Notes under the pieces: model-generated
What the model saw: the letters and a program-made list of their open reading frames with translations, nothing else
Database searches by the model: none
What the model was told of the DNA's origin: nothing
Assembly: GCA_030427145.1 (NCBI GenBank)
Contig: JAUHWT010000024.1
Coordinates: 1 to 55,710 of the forward strand
From: Alphaproteobacteria bacterium
GTDB lineage: Bacteria; Pseudomonadota; Alphaproteobacteria; Rhodobacterales; Rhodobacteraceae
Length of the DNA: 55,710 nt
Reading direction: 5' to 3'
Shown: in pieces, positions 16,602 to 25,064 of the stretch
How the letters are laid out: each line of letters starts with the position of its first letter
How positions within the stretch are numbered: position 1 is the first letter of the stretch
Made by a program: the position numbers and the translations under genes

Positions 16602-18118
16602 TGTTCCCCAACCGTAGTCTGCGGGCGGGACCGCCCGGCGACCTCTGCCAAAATACTGCTGATATCGAGGCTGCCCGCCATGTGCTCCCCAACGATCGTG
16701 TGATCGCTCATCACAAGGATACGGTCGGCAATCTCGATTGCCTCATCGAGTTCAGCCACCAGAACGATCGTTGCCCTGTCACCGGATGTTTCGCGGATCT
16801 TCCGTCCAATGTCGCGCCGCGCACTAATATCCACTCCCTGAAATGGTTCGTCGAGAACCAGAACCCGGCTTGGCTCCGAAAGCCAGCGCGCCACCATGAC
16901 CTTTTGCTGGTTGCCACCGGAGAGGTTGCCGATGGCATCCTGCTCTGACTGACAAACGATGCCAAGGTCGTTGATCAGTCCACGGCTGCGGGTCTGCTGC
17001 GAAACACGGTTCAAAAATCCAAGACTGGAATAGTTTTTAAGGAACGGGAGCGTAATGTTGCCGCTAATGTCAAAATCCGGAACCACGCCGCTTGTGCTTC
17101 GGTCGCGCGCGCAGAGGAAAACCCCGTGCCGTTTCGCGTCCGGGACCGAGCGCGGCGCGTAGGTCCTTCCATCAATTGTCATACTGCCCTGCGCCGGCGG
17201 CCTGAGGCCGTAAAGAACGCTCGCAAGATCGCTCTTGCCACTTCCGATTAGACCCGTAACAGCAACGACCTCGCCCACGCAGAACCGCGCATCTATCGGG
17301 CTCGACGTTTCGCGCAGGCGCAGACCCTCCAGCTCCAGAACCGGCATTCCAGCCTTACCCGCGCGAATATCGACGTCCGTCATGCCATGCCCCAGCATCG
17401 CCTCGACGGCCCCCTCGTAATCAAGTGGCTGCCGCTCAAACCGGCCGGTAATGATCCCGTCCCGCATGGTTACGATCCGGTCAGCGATCCTGCGAATGTC
17501 CGACATGCGGTGGGAAATATAAAGGATGCATACCCCCTGCCCGCGCAACCGGTCGATCAGATCAAACAAACGCTCGGCCTCTGCCGCGGAGAGCGACGAT
17601 GTGGGCTCATCCAGGATCAGGACCTTGGGGTCATGGTTCATCGCACGGGCAATCGCGACAAGCTGCCGGTCCGCGAGGCTAAGACGGGACACCATCCGCC
17701 CCATATCCACCTCCAGCCCGATGGACGCCGCGACTTTGCCCGCCTCCTGACGCAGCTTCCGGGTATTCACGAAAAAGCCCGACCCATGCTTCGCAAGCCG
17801 GTCCAGCATCAGGTTCGACGCCACATCCAGATCGGCTACAACCCCGTCATTGATACTTTGATGGACAGTCACCACACCAGCCGCCATCGCCTCCGAGGGC
17901 GAACCCGGTTCAAAGCGTTCGCTGCCCAAACGAATAATCCCGCCATCGGCCCGGTGAACGCCGCTCAGGATCTTCACCAATGTGGATTTGCCAGCCCCGT
18001 TCGCCCCCATGAGCGCGGTGACCTCACCCTCACGCAGCGACAGATTAATCCCCCGCAGGACGTGATTGGCCCCAAAAGACTTCTCGACCGCTTCCGCCGT
18101 TATGACAGCTTCGCTCAT
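16592..18118 (-). CDS. RbsA-type sugar ABC transporter ATPase (two nucleotide-binding domains)
   Basis: The 508-residue protein contains two ABC domains. The first has Walker A GANGAGKSTLVKIL (about residue 37), a signature-like SRLSLADRQ and Walker B VLILDEPTSS. The second has the degenerate Walker A GLIGSGKSDLASVL, the signature LSGGNQQKVMVARWL and Walker B VLVLDEPFQG. This two-domain layout is typical of ribose/xylose/galactose importers. It is first in the minus-strand transporter operon and starts 37 bases before a large palindrome shared with divergent mtnK. The second Walker A is less canonical, as is usual in this family. Confidence 0.94.
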   Translation of the reverse strand: MSEAVITAEAVEKSFGANHVLRGINLSLREGEVTALMGANGAGKSTLVKILSGVHRADGGIIRLGSERFEPGSPSEAMAAGVVTVHQSINDGVVADLDVASNLMLDRLAKHGSGFFVNTRKLRQEAGKVAASIGLEVDMGRMVSRLSLADRQLVAIARAMNHDPKVLILDEPTSSLSAAEAERLFDLIDRLRGQGVCILYISHRMSDIRRIADRIVTMRDGIITGRFERQPLDYEGAVEAMLGHGMTDVDIRAGKAGMPVLELEGLRLRETSSPIDARFCVGEVVAVTGLIGSGKSDLASVLYGLRPPAQGSMTIDGRTYAPRSVPDAKRHGVFLCARDRSTSGVVPDFDISGNITLPFLKNYSSLGFLNRVSQQTRSRGLINDLGIVCQSEQDAIGNLSGGNQQKVMVARWLSEPSRVLVLDEPFQGVDISARRDIGRKIRETSGDRATIVLVAELDEAIEIADRILVMSDHTIVGEHMAGSLDISSILAEVAGRSRPQTTVGEQWQ

Positions 18119-18154
18119 TTATTCCTCCCGTCGCGGCAATTATTGGAAGGGGTA

Positions 18155-18188
18155 TCGTCAAAAGTCAATCGACATTGACTTTTGACGA
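18155..18188. promoter_or_regulatory. 34-bp palindromic operator between the sugar importer and mtnK
   Basis: TCGTCAAAAGTCAAT (18155-18169) and ATTGACTTTTGACGA (18174-18188) are perfect 15-base inverted repeats around CGAC. It sits between the divergent ABC operon (start 18118) and mtnK (start 18248), where one bound protein could control both. The SorC-type regulator encoded after mtnA is the natural candidate. SorC-family regulators bind as tetramers to long palindromes, which fits the size. Confidence 0.8.
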
Positions 18189-18247
18189 AAAGTCCACAAC
18201 CATGCCCGGTGATCAATCAAAATAACTGGGCAACCGGGGGGACCATC

Positions 18248-19519
18248 TTGAGCAACCACGGATATTCTCCGCTGACTACGGAAACAATCGCGGAACGGCT
18301 TGGCAACGTTGATATACTTCAGGAAAAACTGGGGTCTGACGGATCCCAATGGACGTCCAGGGAGGTCGGTGACGGCAACCTGAACCTCGTTTTCATTGTG
18401 GACGGCCCGAATGGCTCCGTCATCGTTAAACAGGCCCTGCCCTATGTCCGCCTCGTCGGTGACAGCTGGCCCCTGCCCCTCAGCCGTTCCTTTTTTGAGT
18501 ACCACGCCCTGACCCGTCAGGCCGCAAGAGACCCAGGCCGCGTCCCGGAAGTCTACCATTTCGACGAGGAGCAGGCGCTCATCGTAATGGAGTATCTCTC
18601 GCCGCATATCATCCTGCGACAGTCACTGATTGAAGGTAAAAAAACCGAAGGCCTTGGCACCGCGCTCGGCAATTTCTGTGCACGCACGCTGTTTCGTGGC
18701 TCCGACCTCCATATGGAAACGTCCCGGAAAAAGGCCGATGTAGCGCTGTTCGCGGACAATGTAGCGCTCTGTGATATCACCGAAAACCTCGTATTCACCG
18801 ACCCCTATTTCGAAGCGGAAATGAACCGGCACACCTCGCCGTGGCTTGACGACCTCGTTGCGGAGCTTCGCGCCGACACGGAAATGAAACTGATCGTGCA
18901 GGAGATGAAAACCGCTTTCTGCAACCGTGCCGAGACCATGCTTCACGGCGATCTGCATACCGGCTCGATTATGGTGACGGACAGCGACACCAAAGTCATC
19001 GACCCCGAATTCGCACTCTATGGCCCGATGGGCTTCGACATGGGAATGCTGACGTCCAACATGCTGATGGCCTGGTTCGCGCAGCCAGGACATGAGGCGT
19101 CGCCTGGGTCGCGCACCAGCTTTCAGGACTGGATCGCCAATGCCACCAGTGAGATATGGCAGGTGTTCACAGATGAGTTCACCCGCCTCTGGGAAACGGA
19201 GCGCACCGGTATCCTTTACCCGTCCGCAGTCCTCGAGGATCAGGGCCATACCGCCGCTTCCCGCAAGGCTCTCGAGCAATGGTTGAACACGGTCTGGCAG
19301 GACTCGCTGAAGATCTGCGGTATAGAGATTCACCGACGTATTCTGGGTCTCGCCCACAATGCGGACTTTGAGACTATTACGGATGAGGAGCGTCGCGCCA
19401 CGCTCGAGGCCCAGGCCCTGCGGTTCGGCCGGGAACTCATTCTCAATGGGAACGACCGCTGCGCCACTGTCGCGGACATTTTTGATGTGGCCGGCTCATT
19501 TGTACTGGAGGACGCCTGA
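18248..19519 (+). CDS. mtnK: S-methyl-5-thioribose kinase
   Basis: From TTG 18248, preceded by a run of six G at 18236-18241, the protein has 423 residues, the usual size of MtnK; an upstream TTG at 18182 would start inside the operator. The kinase is of the aminoglycoside-phosphotransferase/ChoK fold: [16 protein letters not shown] is the nucleotide-loop region, [17 protein letters not shown] and [16 protein letters not shown] follow, and the catalytic [10 protein letters not shown] loop and the metal-binding [16 protein letters not shown] are intact. MtnK phosphorylates methylthioribose at C1. It overlaps mtnA by one base, and the pair performs the first two salvage steps. Confidence 0.95.
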   Translation: MSNHGYSPLTTETIAERLGNVDILQEKLGSDGSQWTSREVGDGNLNLVFIVDGPNGSVIVKQALPYVRLVGDSWPLPLSRSFFEYHALTRQAARDPGRVPEVYHFDEEQALIVMEYLSPHIILRQSLIEGKKTEGLGTALGNFCARTLFRGSDLHMETSRKKADVALFADNVALCDITENLVFTDPYFEAEMNRHTSPWLDDLVAELRADTEMKLIVQEMKTAFCNRAETMLHGDLHTGSIMVTDSDTKVIDPEFALYGPMGFDMGMLTSNMLMAWFAQPGHEASPGSRTSFQDWIANATSEIWQVFTDEFTRLWETERTGILYPSAVLEDQGHTAASRKALEQWLNTVWQDSLKICGIEIHRRILGLAHNADFETITDEERRATLEAQALRFGRELILNGNDRCATVADIFDVAGSFVLEDA

Positions 19520-20631
19520 TGCGGGTTGGGGATACACACTACCGGTCGATCTGGTTTGACGAAGCGACCAGTGAGGTTAAAATCATTGACCAGCGCTGGC
19601 TCCCACACGAATTCCGCGTCGTATCCCTGAAGACCCGCGAGGAATACGCCGCCGCCATCCGCGACATGTGGGTGCGCGGCGCGCCGTTAATTGGTGCGAC
19701 AGCCGCCTACGGTGTCGCGGATCAGATGAAGCGCGACCCGTCGGACACCTCTCTGGATGAAACGTGGAAAGTCCTGCACGAGACGCGGCCCACGGCGGTG
19801 AACCTCCGCTGGGCACTGGACGACATGCGCTCGGTTCTCAGCCAGCTCCCGCCGGAGAAACGGGCGGAGGCCGCATTCAGGCGTGCAGCCGAAATCTGCG
19901 ACGAGGATGTCGAGAACAATCGCATGATCGGCGTCCACGGCCTCGAAATCGTCCGTGAGATCGCCAAAAACAAGGCTCCAGGGGAACCCGTGCGCATCCT
20001 CACACACTGCAACGCCGGATGGCTTGCGACGGTCGACTGGGGCACCGCCACCTCGCCCATGTACCACGCCATGGAAGCCGGTATCCCGATTCACGTTTGG
20101 GTGGACGAAACACGGCCCCGCAACCAGGGCGCCCTTCTCACCTCCTGGGAAATGGCCGGCCATGGGGTGCCGCACAGTCTGATCGTCGACAATGCCGGCG
20201 GCCACCTGATGCAGCATGGCCAGGTCGACGTGGTCATCGTTGGGACCGACCGCACCACCGCCGCCGGCGACGTCTGCAACAAAATCGGCACCTACCTGAA
20301 AGCACTTGCCGCAAAAGACAACGGAGTTCCATTCTACGTCGCCCTGCCCTCCCCTACCGTCGATTGGACCGTCACCGACGGATTACGGGACATTCCCATC
20401 GAGGAACGTGACGGCTCTGAGGTCACCCACGTCCAGGGGAAGCTGGAGGACGGCACAATAACCCAGGTCCAGATCTCGCCTGATGCCACACCCGGCCACA
20501 ACCCTGCCTTCGACGTCACACCCGCACGTCTTGTCACCGGGCTGATCACCGAACGCGGCATCTGTGAGGCCTCCATGGAAGGCTTGGCCGGCCTCTTCCC
20601 AAAACAGGGCGTTGCCGAACCGGCGGAGTAA
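19519..20631 (+). CDS. mtnA: S-methyl-5-thioribose-1-phosphate isomerase
   Basis: The 370-residue protein starts with the ATG that overlaps the mtnK stop. It belongs to the eIF2B-like MtnA family: [33 protein letters not shown] with the catalytic cysteine, [19 protein letters not shown], and [19 protein letters not shown] with the catalytic aspartate. It converts methylthioribose-1-phosphate to the ribulose form. No mtnB, mtnC, mtnD or Ald2-type aldolase is present in the window, so the later steps must be encoded elsewhere. The gene ends six bases before the convergent regulator. Confidence 0.95.
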   Translation: MRVGDTHYRSIWFDEATSEVKIIDQRWLPHEFRVVSLKTREEYAAAIRDMWVRGAPLIGATAAYGVADQMKRDPSDTSLDETWKVLHETRPTAVNLRWALDDMRSVLSQLPPEKRAEAAFRRAAEICDEDVENNRMIGVHGLEIVREIAKNKAPGEPVRILTHCNAGWLATVDWGTATSPMYHAMEAGIPIHVWVDETRPRNQGALLTSWEMAGHGVPHSLIVDNAGGHLMQHGQVDVVIVGTDRTTAAGDVCNKIGTYLKALAAKDNGVPFYVALPSPTVDWTVTDGLRDIPIEERDGSEVTHVQGKLEDGTITQVQISPDATPGHNPAFDVTPARLVTGLITERGICEASMEGLAGLFPKQGVAEPAE

Positions 20632-20637
20632 CTCGGC

Positions 20638-21612
20638 TCAGCCGTCATCCAGGGCAAGAATGGCGGCCGCCGTACTTTCCGACGTCACGACATGGGTAAC
20701 ATACCCGCCCCGAATGGCTGACAGCATGGGCCGGACCTTGTCCTCACCCACGGAAACCAGAATACCCATGTCAAGACCGGTCAGCAGGTCGAGTTCGACA
20801 CCCATGATCCGGCCATCCAGCGGTCCCCGCACTTCGCGCCCCGACTGGTCAATGAACCTACCGCACAGCACGCCAGCCGCCCCGTCTTTGACGTAGGTTT
20901 CAAACTCTGGCAGGGTCGAAATCCCGCTTAGAACAACATGGCTGTCGGGCGCGCAGGACCCGGCCGCAAATATCGCCTTGTTGCATTGTGATAGCGCCGC
21001 GAACTGCTGTTGGATGATCGGTTCCTCCCGCAGGCGGTTGGCCAGCTCGGCGGTGCTGATCACTGCGGGCGCATGCAAATTCACGCAGCGCGCGCCCAGC
21101 CGGTCGGCGAGGTGCGCGGAACAGACTTCCGCCGTAAAACCGTAGGGACTCGAGACCGACCCCACCAACTGGTGCACCACCACATCCGTCGTGCGCGTCG
21201 GGTTCATCGCTTCCGCGATTTCGAAGACCGTTTGACCCCACGCCACGCCCAAACGATCCCCCGGCGCAAGAAGGTCAGGCAACCATTCCGCAGCCCCCCG
21301 CGCCACGCGGGTCAGTGACCCCTCGGCAGAGGCGTCATCGGCAACTACATAAACCGCCTCAAGCCCGAAGCGCTGTTTAATCTCCAGTGACAGTTCGTGG
21401 GAGGTAAAAACCCGATTGGCCAGGGTTATCCGAACGAAGCCTTTTTCCCGCGCATCCGAAAGGTAATTTACCACCGTCGCCCGCGACACATCCAGCCGTT
21501 CCGCAATGGCGTTCTGGTTCATGCCCTCGTGATAATAGAGCCACGCGGCCTCAATAATGATCCTGTCACCGCCGAATGCGCCGACCGAGCGGCGCCTGGT
21601 TGATATCGCCAT
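20638..21612 (-). CDS. SorC-family transcriptional regulator
   Basis: This 324-residue protein has an N-terminal helix-turn-helix (YYHEGMNQNAIAERLDVSRA followed by TVVNYL, about residues 27-53) and a large SorC/DeoR-type sugar-binding domain with LAPGDRLGVAWGQTVFEIAE and the late SVGEDKVRPMLSAIRGGYVT motif. These regulators respond to phosphorylated sugars. It lies convergent to mtnA and beside the only plausible targets, mtnKA and the ABC importer, whose shared promoter contains a 34-bp palindrome. A natural effector would be methylthioribose or its phosphate; that is inference. An inverted repeat lies just ahead of its own start. Confidence 0.9.
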   Translation of the reverse strand: MAISTRRRSVGAFGGDRIIIEAAWLYYHEGMNQNAIAERLDVSRATVVNYLSDAREKGFVRITLANRVFTSHELSLEIKQRFGLEAVYVVADDASAEGSLTRVARGAAEWLPDLLAPGDRLGVAWGQTVFEIAEAMNPTRTTDVVVHQLVGSVSSPYGFTAEVCSAHLADRLGARCVNLHAPAVISTAELANRLREEPIIQQQFAALSQCNKAIFAAGSCAPDSHVVLSGISTLPEFETYVKDGAAGVLCGRFIDQSGREVRGPLDGRIMGVELDLLTGLDMGILVSVGEDKVRPMLSAIRGGYVTHVVTSESTAAAILALDDG

Positions 21613-21634
21613 TGGCTTCCCTGTTTTTCAAACA

Positions 21635-21654
21635 TTGTCAGTAGCATCTGACAA
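21635..21654. promoter_or_regulatory. Inverted repeat ahead of the SorC-type regulator gene
   Basis: TTGTCAG (21635-21641) and CTGACAA (21648-21654) are perfect inverted repeats with a six-base spacer, 23 bases upstream of the minus-strand regulator start (21612). An autoregulatory site is plausible. It is not identical to the 34-bp palindrome at 18155-18188, although both share a TTGAC/GTCAA-like core. The gap to the rep gene is otherwise empty. Confidence 0.45.
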
Positions 21655-21684
21655 ATGTCAACAAGAGCCATTGGTGTTGCGAGG

Positions 21685-22965
21685 TCAAACCTCGTCCCCG
21701 TCAAAAATACCCGGCGCCATCTGTTCCCAGAAATCAAAGATGGCTGGTGCGTTGATCGCCGAGGCCCACCCGTTGCGCTGGAAATCTTCCCGTTCAAGCT
21801 CATCGGTCAGCTTTGCCATGAACAGGCGCCGGTCCGCGTCACGCAGGGTGGGTGACCGCGCATCCGCCACCTCACGCACCCGCGCGAGCTTTTGGGCCCG
21901 TTCCGATTTTTCCCGCGCCAGAGCCGCATTGCGGGCGTCCAGCGCCGCCTGCCGCTCTTCCTCCTTAAGCTTTCTGGCCGTCACTGCACGCAGGCTCTCC
22001 TCATCCTGCACCGTCATCTCGGCCTCACCACCGAAGCGATCGCGCATGGCGGCGCTAAGATAGCGCACCGGACTGTTGACATCCTTCTGCTTGCGCACCC
22101 AGTCCATCTTCTGCGCAACCATATCTTCCCCGTGCTCGGCAATCCACTGGCGCGCCAGGCGATCGCCCACGCCCAGTTTGACGAGGCTCTCATAGACCTT
22201 GCCGGACCGGACCGCCTCACCGTCGTCAATGTCAAACATGGCGAGTTGCGGGTTCTCCTTGATCAGGAAGCGGATATCGCTGACCGCCCTGCCCTGTCGC
22301 CGGACCTCCGGACGCACGACAATATTTGAGCTCTTGTTGATCTCGGCGACCGCCGGTTTGATGATCTTCGCGTTCAGGTGTTTGTAACTCTCATAATACG
22401 CGGACCCGTCGACGCCCATCAGGCGGCGAAACAGATCAATCGGCCACCACCCGGTACTGCCCGTTCTCACAAACCGGTAGCAGTTTTCATAAAGCGCAAG
22501 AGCATGGCCCGATGTGAACCTGCGTTGGATATTCAGGTTGATGAGCGCAAAGACCTTGGGGTCGTGCAGCTTTTCCGCAAGCGCCGACGAATAGGCATAC
22601 TCGCAAACGCCCCCCTTCAGCCGAGCAAAGGAAAGCAGCGCGGAGACACCCCATTCCTGCCGGCCTTTTTCGTCCAGCATGTCCCACTCGGCCACGGTTT
22701 CCGCCAGGGATTTCAGCGACGCCTTGAGCGTATCCATATCATTTGAATTGTAGCCGATCATCAGGCACAGGGTCCGCGCGTCGATCCTATGCGTCGGCTT
22801 GGTGATAAGATCATCATAAGCATTGAGCAGCAAGACATTCGACAACTTCCGCTGAAGCAATGTCAGTTTGCCGGACACATGAATCGCCGCCACATTCTTT
22901 TTCACCGAGCTGCGCCGTAGAGGCCCGGTCAGTTTGTCACGAGGTATATCAACCTGCCCGCTCAT
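21685..22965 (-). CDS. Plasmid/chromid replication initiator, Rep_3 type
   Basis: From ATG 22965, with AAGGTGGG upstream on the minus strand, the protein has 426 residues. The N-terminal part (SSVKKNVAAIHVSGKLTLLQ with RKLSNVLLLNAYDDL) and the region LYENCYRFVRTGSTGWWPID with FRRLMG match the two winged-helix domains of Rep_3 initiators, which bind iterons. The C-terminal third is charged and helical (about residues 320-400), followed by GWASAINAPAIFDFWEQM. The gene faces a 22-bp iteron array and the parA-parB pair, the usual layout of Roseobacter-type RepB replicons. It differs from DnaA-like and RepABC systems. Confidence 0.85.
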   Translation of the reverse strand: MSGQVDIPRDKLTGPLRRSSVKKNVAAIHVSGKLTLLQRKLSNVLLLNAYDDLITKPTHRIDARTLCLMIGYNSNDMDTLKASLKSLAETVAEWDMLDEKGRQEWGVSALLSFARLKGGVCEYAYSSALAEKLHDPKVFALINLNIQRRFTSGHALALYENCYRFVRTGSTGWWPIDLFRRLMGVDGSAYYESYKHLNAKIIKPAVAEINKSSNIVVRPEVRRQGRAVSDIRFLIKENPQLAMFDIDDGEAVRSGKVYESLVKLGVGDRLARQWIAEHGEDMVAQKMDWVRKQKDVNSPVRYLSAAMRDRFGGEAEMTVQDEESLRAVTARKLKEEERQAALDARNAALAREKSERAQKLARVREVADARSPTLRDADRRLFMAKLTDELEREDFQRNGWASAINAPAIFDFWEQMAPGIFDGDEV

Positions 22966-23146
22966 GATTCCCACCTTGTTTGGGGTTTTTATTACTATCA
23001 TACGACAAGGCACCCGTGGACAAGTTTAGATCGGGTACTTTCCACCATTCAGGGTTGTTGAGGGGACCACCAGTCACACCGCGTGCGGACCGGATGTGCC
23101 ACACACGGGAGAAATCAATCGGTTTTCGCGAGCAAGGCCGCCAAAA

Positions 23147-23211
23147 TTGACTCCCGTAACCGGGTACCTTTGGTCTGCATCCGTCTAAAACACATCCCGT
23201 AAACCGGTACC
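23147..23211 (+). repeat. Two outlying iteron copies
   Basis: The copy at 23147-23168 (ending CCCGTAACCGGGTACC) and the copy at 23190-23211 (ending CCCGTAAACCGGTACC) are the closest matches to the consensus of the tandem array about 90-150 bases downstream. They are 43 bases apart, about two iteron lengths, so they stay roughly on the same helical face. They may be additional Rep sites or serve rep autoregulation, being nearer to the rep start. Confidence 0.7.
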
Positions 23212-23300
23212 TTAACCTCAGATGGCCGCCCGTCCCTGCCCGGATACAACAATTTTGGAGAGCTTTTTGCCGAAAAATTCGACCTGCGATCCACCTAATT

Positions 23301-23410
23301 CGCTCCACCGGGAATCGGTACCCGTCTCCCCGTGAATCGGCACCCTTCATCCCGTATCCAGGCACCATCCATCCTGTAACCGGGTACCCGCCATCATGGA
23401 TACGGGCACC
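23301..23410 (+). repeat. Five tandem 22-bp iterons
   Basis: Units run 23301-23322, 23323-23344, 23345-23366, 23367-23388 and 23389-23410. Each ends in GGTACC or GGCACC, and most carry a CCCGTAACCG-like half before it; the GG positions 23317, 23339, 23361, 23383 and 23405 are exactly 22 bases apart. Two more copies with the same 3' half end at 23168 and 23211. A spacing of two helical turns is typical of initiator-binding iterons for Rep_3 proteins. Confidence 0.85.
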
Positions 23411-23527
23411 TGTTCACTCATATCCTCATGATATCGAACGGTTTTTCCGCAACAAAGACTCTAAATTCCTACAAGAATCAATACACTTTGTTGCATCTCT
23501 CGATGTTCCAAAAAGAGTAATCGCGGT

Positions 23528-23544
23528 GGTTTCGCGACGAAACC
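23528..23544. promoter_or_regulatory. parS-like palindrome upstream of parA
   Basis: GGTTTCG (23528-23534) and CGAAACC (23538-23544) are perfect inverted repeats around CGA. The same arms with a different centre recur inside parB at 25102-25118. The shape and the GTTTC/GAAAC core recall ParB-binding parS sites (chromosomal parS is built on TGTTTCACGTGAAACA). It lies 107 bases ahead of the parA start. Confidence 0.6.
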
Positions 23545-23651
23545 CGACAGATCATGCTCAACATTTTTCGACGATTCACAAACCGGTTGAGATGTGCGAT
23601 GTTTTGCATATCGATGCAGAGAATGTGTGACATGAAAAAGGATAATCCTGC

Positions 23652-25064
23652 GTGAACCGTCCCACAGACCCAACACCTCCGCCCTATTTCAACCTGGACC
23701 CAGAACGGGCCGCTGGCAACCTTGGCGATCCGGTTGATACCGCCCGATTCGCGAAAGCCGCAGCCTTTGCTGCGCGAGGTCGTGAAGACCTTGCCAAGCG
23801 TGGTCATGCTCCCGATGGGCGCAAGCGTCTGCGAAAGTTTTCCACATGGGAAATATGCCGATACCTCCTGCCGATCGCTCCGGCCCATTTCAGGCGTGTC
23901 CTGAGACAAAACCCGGAATTGCCTCAGGGCGAAGGATCCGGCGGCACCAAATGGTTTACCCTCGAAGAAATCATGGTTCTCCGCCAGCACCTGGCTCACG
24001 AAGGCCTGTCGTCAAAGGAATATCTGCCCTATCGGCCCGAAGGTCTACCGGCAAAAATCACAGCCGTGGCCAATTTCAAGGGCGGTGTTGGCAAGACCTC
24101 GACGGCGGCGCATCTGGCCATGTCCGCAGCTCTCGACGGCTATCGTGTCCTTGTCATCGACCTCGACAGTCAGGGGTCCATGACCTCCATCATGGGCGGT
24201 TCCGTGCCAGACGAATGGTCCACGGTCTTCCCGCTGATCGCGAAGGACTATGCCAGCCATTTGTCGGAGGAAAACCGGGTCCGTGAAGCCAAGGGCGTCC
24301 AGCCTCTTCCATTCGATGAGACTCTCATTGAAGCCCAAAAAACCACGGCCAGCGACGTCATCCAAAAAACTCACTGGCCCAATATTGACCTGATCGGCGC
24401 CCAGTTGAACCTCTATTGGTCGGAGTTCCAGATCCCCGTCTGGCGGATGCAGGCGCGCGCCTGGCCGCTGTGGGATGGGTTGACGAACGCCCTCGAAAAC
24501 GACGGTGTGTTCGATAATTACGATGTGGTCATTCTCGATACGCCACCGGCGCTCGGCTACCTGACAATCAACGCGCTTGCGGCGGCCGATATTCTGCTCG
24601 TGCCACTCGGGGCATCCTTCCTCGAATTCGACAGCACCGGTCGGTTCTTTGACATGCTCTACTCTACATTTGCTTCGATCGAGACCGGAGAAAACGCCGC
24701 GCGCCGAGCCGCAGGTTTACCGGAGTCCATGTTTGAATGGGATGTGGTCCGGACACTCATCACCCGGTTCGACGCCAATCAACAGGGGGATCTCGCTAAC
24801 GCCATTCAGGCCTATTTTGGTGACTTCATGAACAATACGCGGCAGGAGTTCACGGCGTTGGTGGGTCAGGCTGGCGAACAGGTCAACGGGATCTACGAGG
24901 CCGATTACCGTGATTTCAACCGCGAGACCTATGCGCGCGGCCGGGAGGCGTTCGACCGGACCTATGCCGAGTTTAAGGAAATCCTGATTGGCTGCTGGTG
25001 GCGGGACAAACAATTGATGGACGCGGAACAGGGAGGTGACAATGGCACGAAGGAAACGCGTTGA
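23652..25064 (+). CDS. parA: ParA-family partition ATPase
   Basis: The 470-residue protein starts at GTG 23652, with AAAGGAT upstream. An N-terminal region of about 130 residues contains a MerR/HTH-like segment (RKFSTWEICRYLLPIAPAHF; KWFTLEEIMVLRQHL), as in type Ia ParA/SopA proteins that autoregulate. The deviant Walker A follows at about residue 140 (VANFKGGVGKTSTAAHLAMS), then VLVIDLDSQGSMT (Walker A') and VVILDTPPALGYLTINAL (Walker B). It drives segregation of the replicon with ParB. It overlaps parB by 23 bases. Confidence 0.95.
   Translation: MNRPTDPTPPPYFNLDPERAAGNLGDPVDTARFAKAAAFAARGREDLAKRGHAPDGRKRLRKFSTWEICRYLLPIAPAHFRRVLRQNPELPQGEGSGGTKWFTLEEIMVLRQHLAHEGLSSKEYLPYRPEGLPAKITAVANFKGGVGKTSTAAHLAMSAALDGYRVLVIDLDSQGSMTSIMGGSVPDEWSTVFPLIAKDYASHLSEENRVREAKGVQPLPFDETLIEAQKTTASDVIQKTHWPNIDLIGAQLNLYWSEFQIPVWRMQARAWPLWDGLTNALENDGVFDNYDVVILDTPPALGYLTINALAAADILLVPLGASFLEFDSTGRFFDMLYSTFASIETGENAARRAAGLPESMFEWDVVRTLITRFDANQQGDLANAIQAYFGDFMNNTRQEFTALVGQAGEQVNGIYEADYRDFNRETYARGREAFDRTYAEFKEILIGCWWRDKQLMDAEQGGDNGTKETR

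Larger units (their letters stand above)
22966..23651. other. Origin region between rep and parA
   Basis: This 686-base non-coding stretch holds the origin of the replicon. It contains five tandem 22-bp iterons (23301-23410), two related single copies (23147-23168 and 23190-23211), an A/T-richer segment from about 23411 to 23480 that could be the unwinding element, and a parS-like palindrome (23528-23544). Open frames on the minus strand here are low-complexity shadows. I found no perfect DnaA box in it. Confidence 0.75.

Noticed and set aside
23301-23410. CRISPR array
   Set aside because: The repeats are 22 bp directly adjacent without spacers and lie between rep and parA, so they are iterons; no cas gene is present.
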